This document shows positions 60,616-64,000 of a stretch of 64,000 nt of DNA, in pieces. The position numbers and the translations under genes were made by a program. This stretch comes from Echiichthys vipera (Eukaryota > Chordata > Actinopteri > Perciformes > Trachinidae), in contig OY829650.1 in the NCBI GenBank assembly GCA_963691815.1, positions 32,503,577 to 32,567,576 on the forward strand, written 5' to 3'. Every line of letters starts with the position of its first letter. Position 1 is the stretch's first letter. The notes under the pieces were generated by a model. It searched no databases. It was not told the DNA's origin and saw only the letters and a program-made list of their open reading frames with translations.

Positions 60616-61512
60616 TTGGTGTTACATTTCACTAGGGCTGAAACAATTAAACAAGTAACTTGAGTTACTCGCTTACAAAAAATGACAAATTATTATTTGT
60701 TTGATTCCTATCTTGCGCCGTATGCGACCTGCTCAGCGATGGGATCATTGTTCCTCACGGACCCTTTTTGCGGATGGACACCACTATGTCCGGATTTTAG
60801 TTGGCACGATAATGGAGCCTGGAAAAGAAAGAGAATGTCCAAAGGTTGGGATCATTTCACACTTATAAAGAATCCAACAATGTCACTGATTATTCAGCGT
60901 GAGCCCAAAGCAGCCCGTTGTTAACGCCACTTCACTAAGCGCGGCTGTTTCGGTTTAACGAGTGACCCGTTAACTGGCGAGTGCTTCTGTGGTTGCCATA
61001 GTGACTGCAGGAAGAGAATGCGTAGCTGTCCTCGTGAATGCCTCCATGTTTAGTTTTTCATACATGTTAAACATAACGTCACCTTCCTGATCAGTCTTTG
61101 TAGTTTTGTTTGAGTAAATGTGTCAGTGGAGTTTTGTTCTTTGTTTGTTGTTACAGTAAACAGGAAGAGAGAGAGAGAGTCACTCTTCCTGATAATTTCT
61201 ATCTCTAATTCATTTAGAAATAAATCTTTTTGTCTTTAAACCTGTTTGAGTAAAGACGTGTGTCACAGAGAATTTTATGCATCACTTTGAATTGTTTAAA
61301 TAGTAAACTTATTCATGGTTAATTGCGAGTGTATTGCCCCTAACACACACACATCTCGTCTCTCTTACTCTCCCCCACGCACATGTGACATAATATATAT
61401 TCTGTTAGTAATGGTTAGTAATAACACCAAATTATAATTTTATTTTTTGCATTTTTTTTTTATCCAATCACTCGATTAATCGATGGAATAATCGGTAGAA
61501 TACTGGATTACA
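60616..61512 (+). mobile_element. hAT-like element remnant with BED finger start
   Basis: The left border TAGGGCTGAAACAATTAA and the right border with CTCGATTAATCGATGGAATA are the familiar ends of a dispersed fish hAT-type repeat. Near 60825-60880 the plus frame reads KRKRMSKGWDHFTLIKN, the beginning of a BED zinc finger; the expected Cys and His pairs that should follow are gone. No transposase core is present. Borders are approximate. Confidence 0.55.
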
Positions 61513-62886
61513 AAAAGATTCTGAGGTCCTACATTTAGCCATATTTTACCACTGGGGAATCACATTACATAACTAAGACCTTGAGCAACTTCATAGAAAA
61601 GGCCGGAAATGCAAATCACTGATATAAGACATAAAAGAGGACACTAAAACAACTAATATTTTTTGGGTCATTTGGATCAGGAAATTGCAGATGAACAATT
61701 AATATTTAGGAACAGCATGGCCTGTTCTACTGCATCTTACAACTTATTACTTTGTGCTTTAAACACTACTGCAATCTAAATTTATACAAAAATAATAAAA
61801 CAATATCTAATAAAAGTATCAGTATTGTCTCTTTTCATAATTAAATCTCAGACTAAATAAGACAACAAAAGTCAAAAGAAACACCAGGGATGTATGTTTG
61901 CCTGCTCTAATGCATTGCTTCTCTCCTCCTCTCTGTGGATCTCTGTGTTGTTGTATATGTTCATTTCTGAGGCACTGGAGCAGAGCTCGCAGGTGTGTAC
62001 AGACCAGAAGTCGACCATGAGTGGGAGCTCATCCGCTGGAGCCGGGGATAGCACATGGTCAAGTGGTCAACAAATGAAAATGGAAAATTGCTGCCACTTG
62101 TTGGGCCTGTTCAAGTACATGCAGGCGGGAGAGGTGGGCAGGTCATGATGGATGCCTCGTGTCTCCGTTGCTGTTGATATGATCAAAAAAATACCAGCCT
62201 CCTTCCCCCGTCACCCCCATTCACCACCATAATAGACAAACAGATGTGTGCAGGTCGCCCGCAAGCACATCAAATTGCCTGCGTGCAAAATTGCCTTTGG
62301 GATGAGAAATTTTGTTTATTCGTTTTACGAGTCCAATCATGTTTTTGAGTCCAAGTAGATTGTCAGTGGTATTTATCAAAATAACAGGAATTTTAACTTG
62401 TTTTTCAGTAAAGCAACTAAATAGGAACATGGATAATGCTTTAGCACATGCTCACTGCTGCCCAATAGGACCAACTGGAAATGAAATGCATGTAAGATGA
62501 GTAGAACACAATGCACTTCTATTTAAGAGACCACAGAACGCATACTGTGGCCATAAAAAGTAGTTAAAGATTGTGGAAACATGAAGTTATCAAAGTTTCA
62601 AGAAAAAATGAGATTATTCATCCTTGGAATCAGATTCTGGAAGTGTGATCATATGTTAAGAGCCTGAAACAGTGGTAAGTAGTGAACATGCTGCATCTTC
62701 ATATAAGTTAAGTCTAGTCAAATGTTTGTGCATCATTTACCACCTAATTTGATGAAATAGTGTAAAATGGAGGAACGGCAAAGCAAATACGCCGGATGGC
62801 AATTTAATGAAAACAAATGTTGGATGTGGAAATGCAGATGTAATCGTGTGTTTAGATGGTGTTCCCTCTATCTCGTTCTGCTTTTC
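61513..62886. other. Unique noncoding sequence
   Basis: No gene is supported. An open frame at 61894-62148 has a short hydrophobic start and a Ser-rich middle but no start context, domain or splice support. Confidence 0.45.
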
Positions 62887-62928
62887 TCTCTCTCTCTCTC
62901 TCTCTCTCACACGTACACACACACACAT
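62887..62928 (+). repeat. (CT)n-(AC)n compound microsatellite
   Basis: CT run 62887-62910 followed by a short CACACGTACACACACACA run. Confidence 0.9.
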
Positions 62929-63079
62929 AGTTACAATCCACTGCCACTTTACATTTTTTTTTACTCTTTGTATATTTTTATTATTTTTATTATGTTGTAT
63001 ATATAAAAAAAAAAATTAAAAAAATAAAATTAAAAAAATTGTTAATTCTTTAGTCTATTTTTATTTTTAATTATTAATA

Positions 63080-63184
63080 TGCCGATTGCACTGGGTCTGA
63101 GAGGACTGTAATTTCATTTTTTGCATTTTGTATGTCATGCATATTGCAATTTTTGACAATAAAACTGACTTGACTTGACTTGAC
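63080..63184 (+). repeat. LINE 3'-tail fragment, (GACTT)n type
   Basis: TTTTGACAATAAAACTGACT followed by tandem TGACT/TGACTTGACT is a familiar fish LINE 3' end in plus orientation. It is preceded by AT-rich filler (62980-63060). No coding part is attached. Confidence 0.55.
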
Positions 63185-63539
63185 ATAGGTTCTAAGGAGA
63201 TTGTATTTGCCTAATCATATGCATTTTCCACTTCATTTCCATGATTTTTCAGCTAGAGGCACTCTGCAGCCATCAGAAACATAACCCAGCACACAACCAC
63301 ACTGTGTGATATCCGCTACACAAACCACATTATAAAAATGATGGACAAGCTACTTGTTCTGCTCTTACTAGCAGCATGGATAAATGAAAAAGCTGATGAA
63401 CTTTAACCTTCAGATAATTATCATCATAAAACAAACATCCAAAAACATCAACAGATTTATAACTTAAACATGACTTAAGTTACATAACTTGGTAAAGACA
63501 TACACAATATATAAGCTGGATCATAATTTTTCAAAAATC

Positions 63540-64000
63540 TTAATGGATTTTTCATATTAGCAATAATAATAGAAGTAGTCATAGTAATAGTAGTGGTACT
63601 AGTAATGGTAGTTGCAGAAGTAGAAGACGTAGTAAAAAATATTACTACTGTTGTTATTATACAGTGGTAGCAAAAAAATTGTTGCAGGGGCAGTGGTAAT
63701 ATATGTAGTAGTAGAATGTGTAGCAATAGTTCTAACAATAGTATCAGCAGGGGTGTAGCACCATATTCTGGGCCCTATGCATAAGCAGTCTCTGTGCTGC
63801 TGCGGTTGTTGTATCAGAGCATTCCATGTATTTGCAGTAGATGTTGTAGTAGTAATTGTAGAAAAATGTTTTTCTTTAGTATAGAAGCAGTAGTATTAGT
63901 TTTATCGCTGAAGATAGTTGTCGTCTTAGCAGTAGTTGCTGATAAAGTGGTATCATTGGCAATAGATTAAGCTATAGTAGTAGTTTTACTGTAGTAGTAG
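63540..64000. repeat. Degenerate (TAG)n/(GTA)n trinucleotide region
   Basis: Interrupted GTAGTAGT, AGTAATAGTAG and GTAGTTGCAG motifs run to the window end, an old decayed trinucleotide microsatellite. Ile/Thr/Ser-rich frames across it are artefacts. Confidence 0.7.

Noticed and set aside
63475..63738. Ile/Thr-rich 87-codon minus frame
   Set aside because: Translation of the degenerate trinucleotide repeat.

Overview
The window looks like teleost fish nuclear DNA: a gene-poor, repeat-rich stretch of intron or intergenic sequence. The evidence is long (CA)n/(GT)n microsatellites, two copies of one tRNA-derived SINE, a Rex3-type RTE LINE, an L2-type LINE with an esterase ORF1, a Penelope-like GIY-YIG fragment, fish-type PIF/Harbinger and hAT elements, and a complete chromovirus-type Ty3/gypsy element. 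There is no tRNA or rRNA gene, no CRISPR array and no bacterial-style operon. The only host-gene signal I can defend is one candidate internal exon at 30919-31104, from a gene I do not recognise.

Layout. 1-4 kb: unique sequence, a minus-strand SINE and a Penelope-like endonuclease remnant. 4.9-6.5 kb: a mosaic of two Rex3 fragments around a second repeat, running into a Harbinger-like MITE that holds another copy of itself. 6.5-13.9 kb: mostly unique, with microsatellites and small interspersed repeats. 13.9-22.6 kb: a 5'-truncated L2 copy, then a much longer minus-strand L2 copy (ORF1 esterase end, ORF2 endonuclease and reverse transcriptase, a 47-bp minisatellite in the 3' UTR, and an ATTCA-type tail). 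Its endonuclease is interrupted by a 2.43-kb Harbinger element carrying transposase remnants and a NAIF1-like Myb/SANT gene. 22.7-25.2 kb: two TIR elements without recognisable genes. 25-40 kb: mostly unique, with the candidate exon, a hAT remnant with a BED finger, a truncated Rex3 and LINE tails. 40.75-46.25 kb: the gypsy element, minus strand, with 97-98% identical LTRs and a 5-bp target duplication. 46.7-47.6 kb: a foldback element split by another Harbinger-like MITE. 48-51 kb: long CA arrays and an internally deleted Rex3. 51-64 kb: unique sequence, a SINE, a double hairpin, a second hAT remnant and degenerate trinucleotide repeats.

How the parts work together. The mobile elements form datable nests. 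Harbinger is younger than the L2 it splits, one MITE sits inside its own family member, and a third sits inside a foldback element. Each insertion is marked by a matching TAA or CAG duplication. The gypsy copy keeps an intact-looking protease, reverse transcriptase, RNase H and integrase. It has a gag deletion and a stop codon before its chromodomain. Its region just after the 5' LTR pairs with the predicted 5' end of its own transcript, which is the arrangement of self-priming Tf1/sushi-group elements rather than a tRNA primer site.

Limits: repeat family names come from recognised protein motifs, terminal sequences and known primer sites, not from a database search. Element ends without a visible target duplication are approximate.
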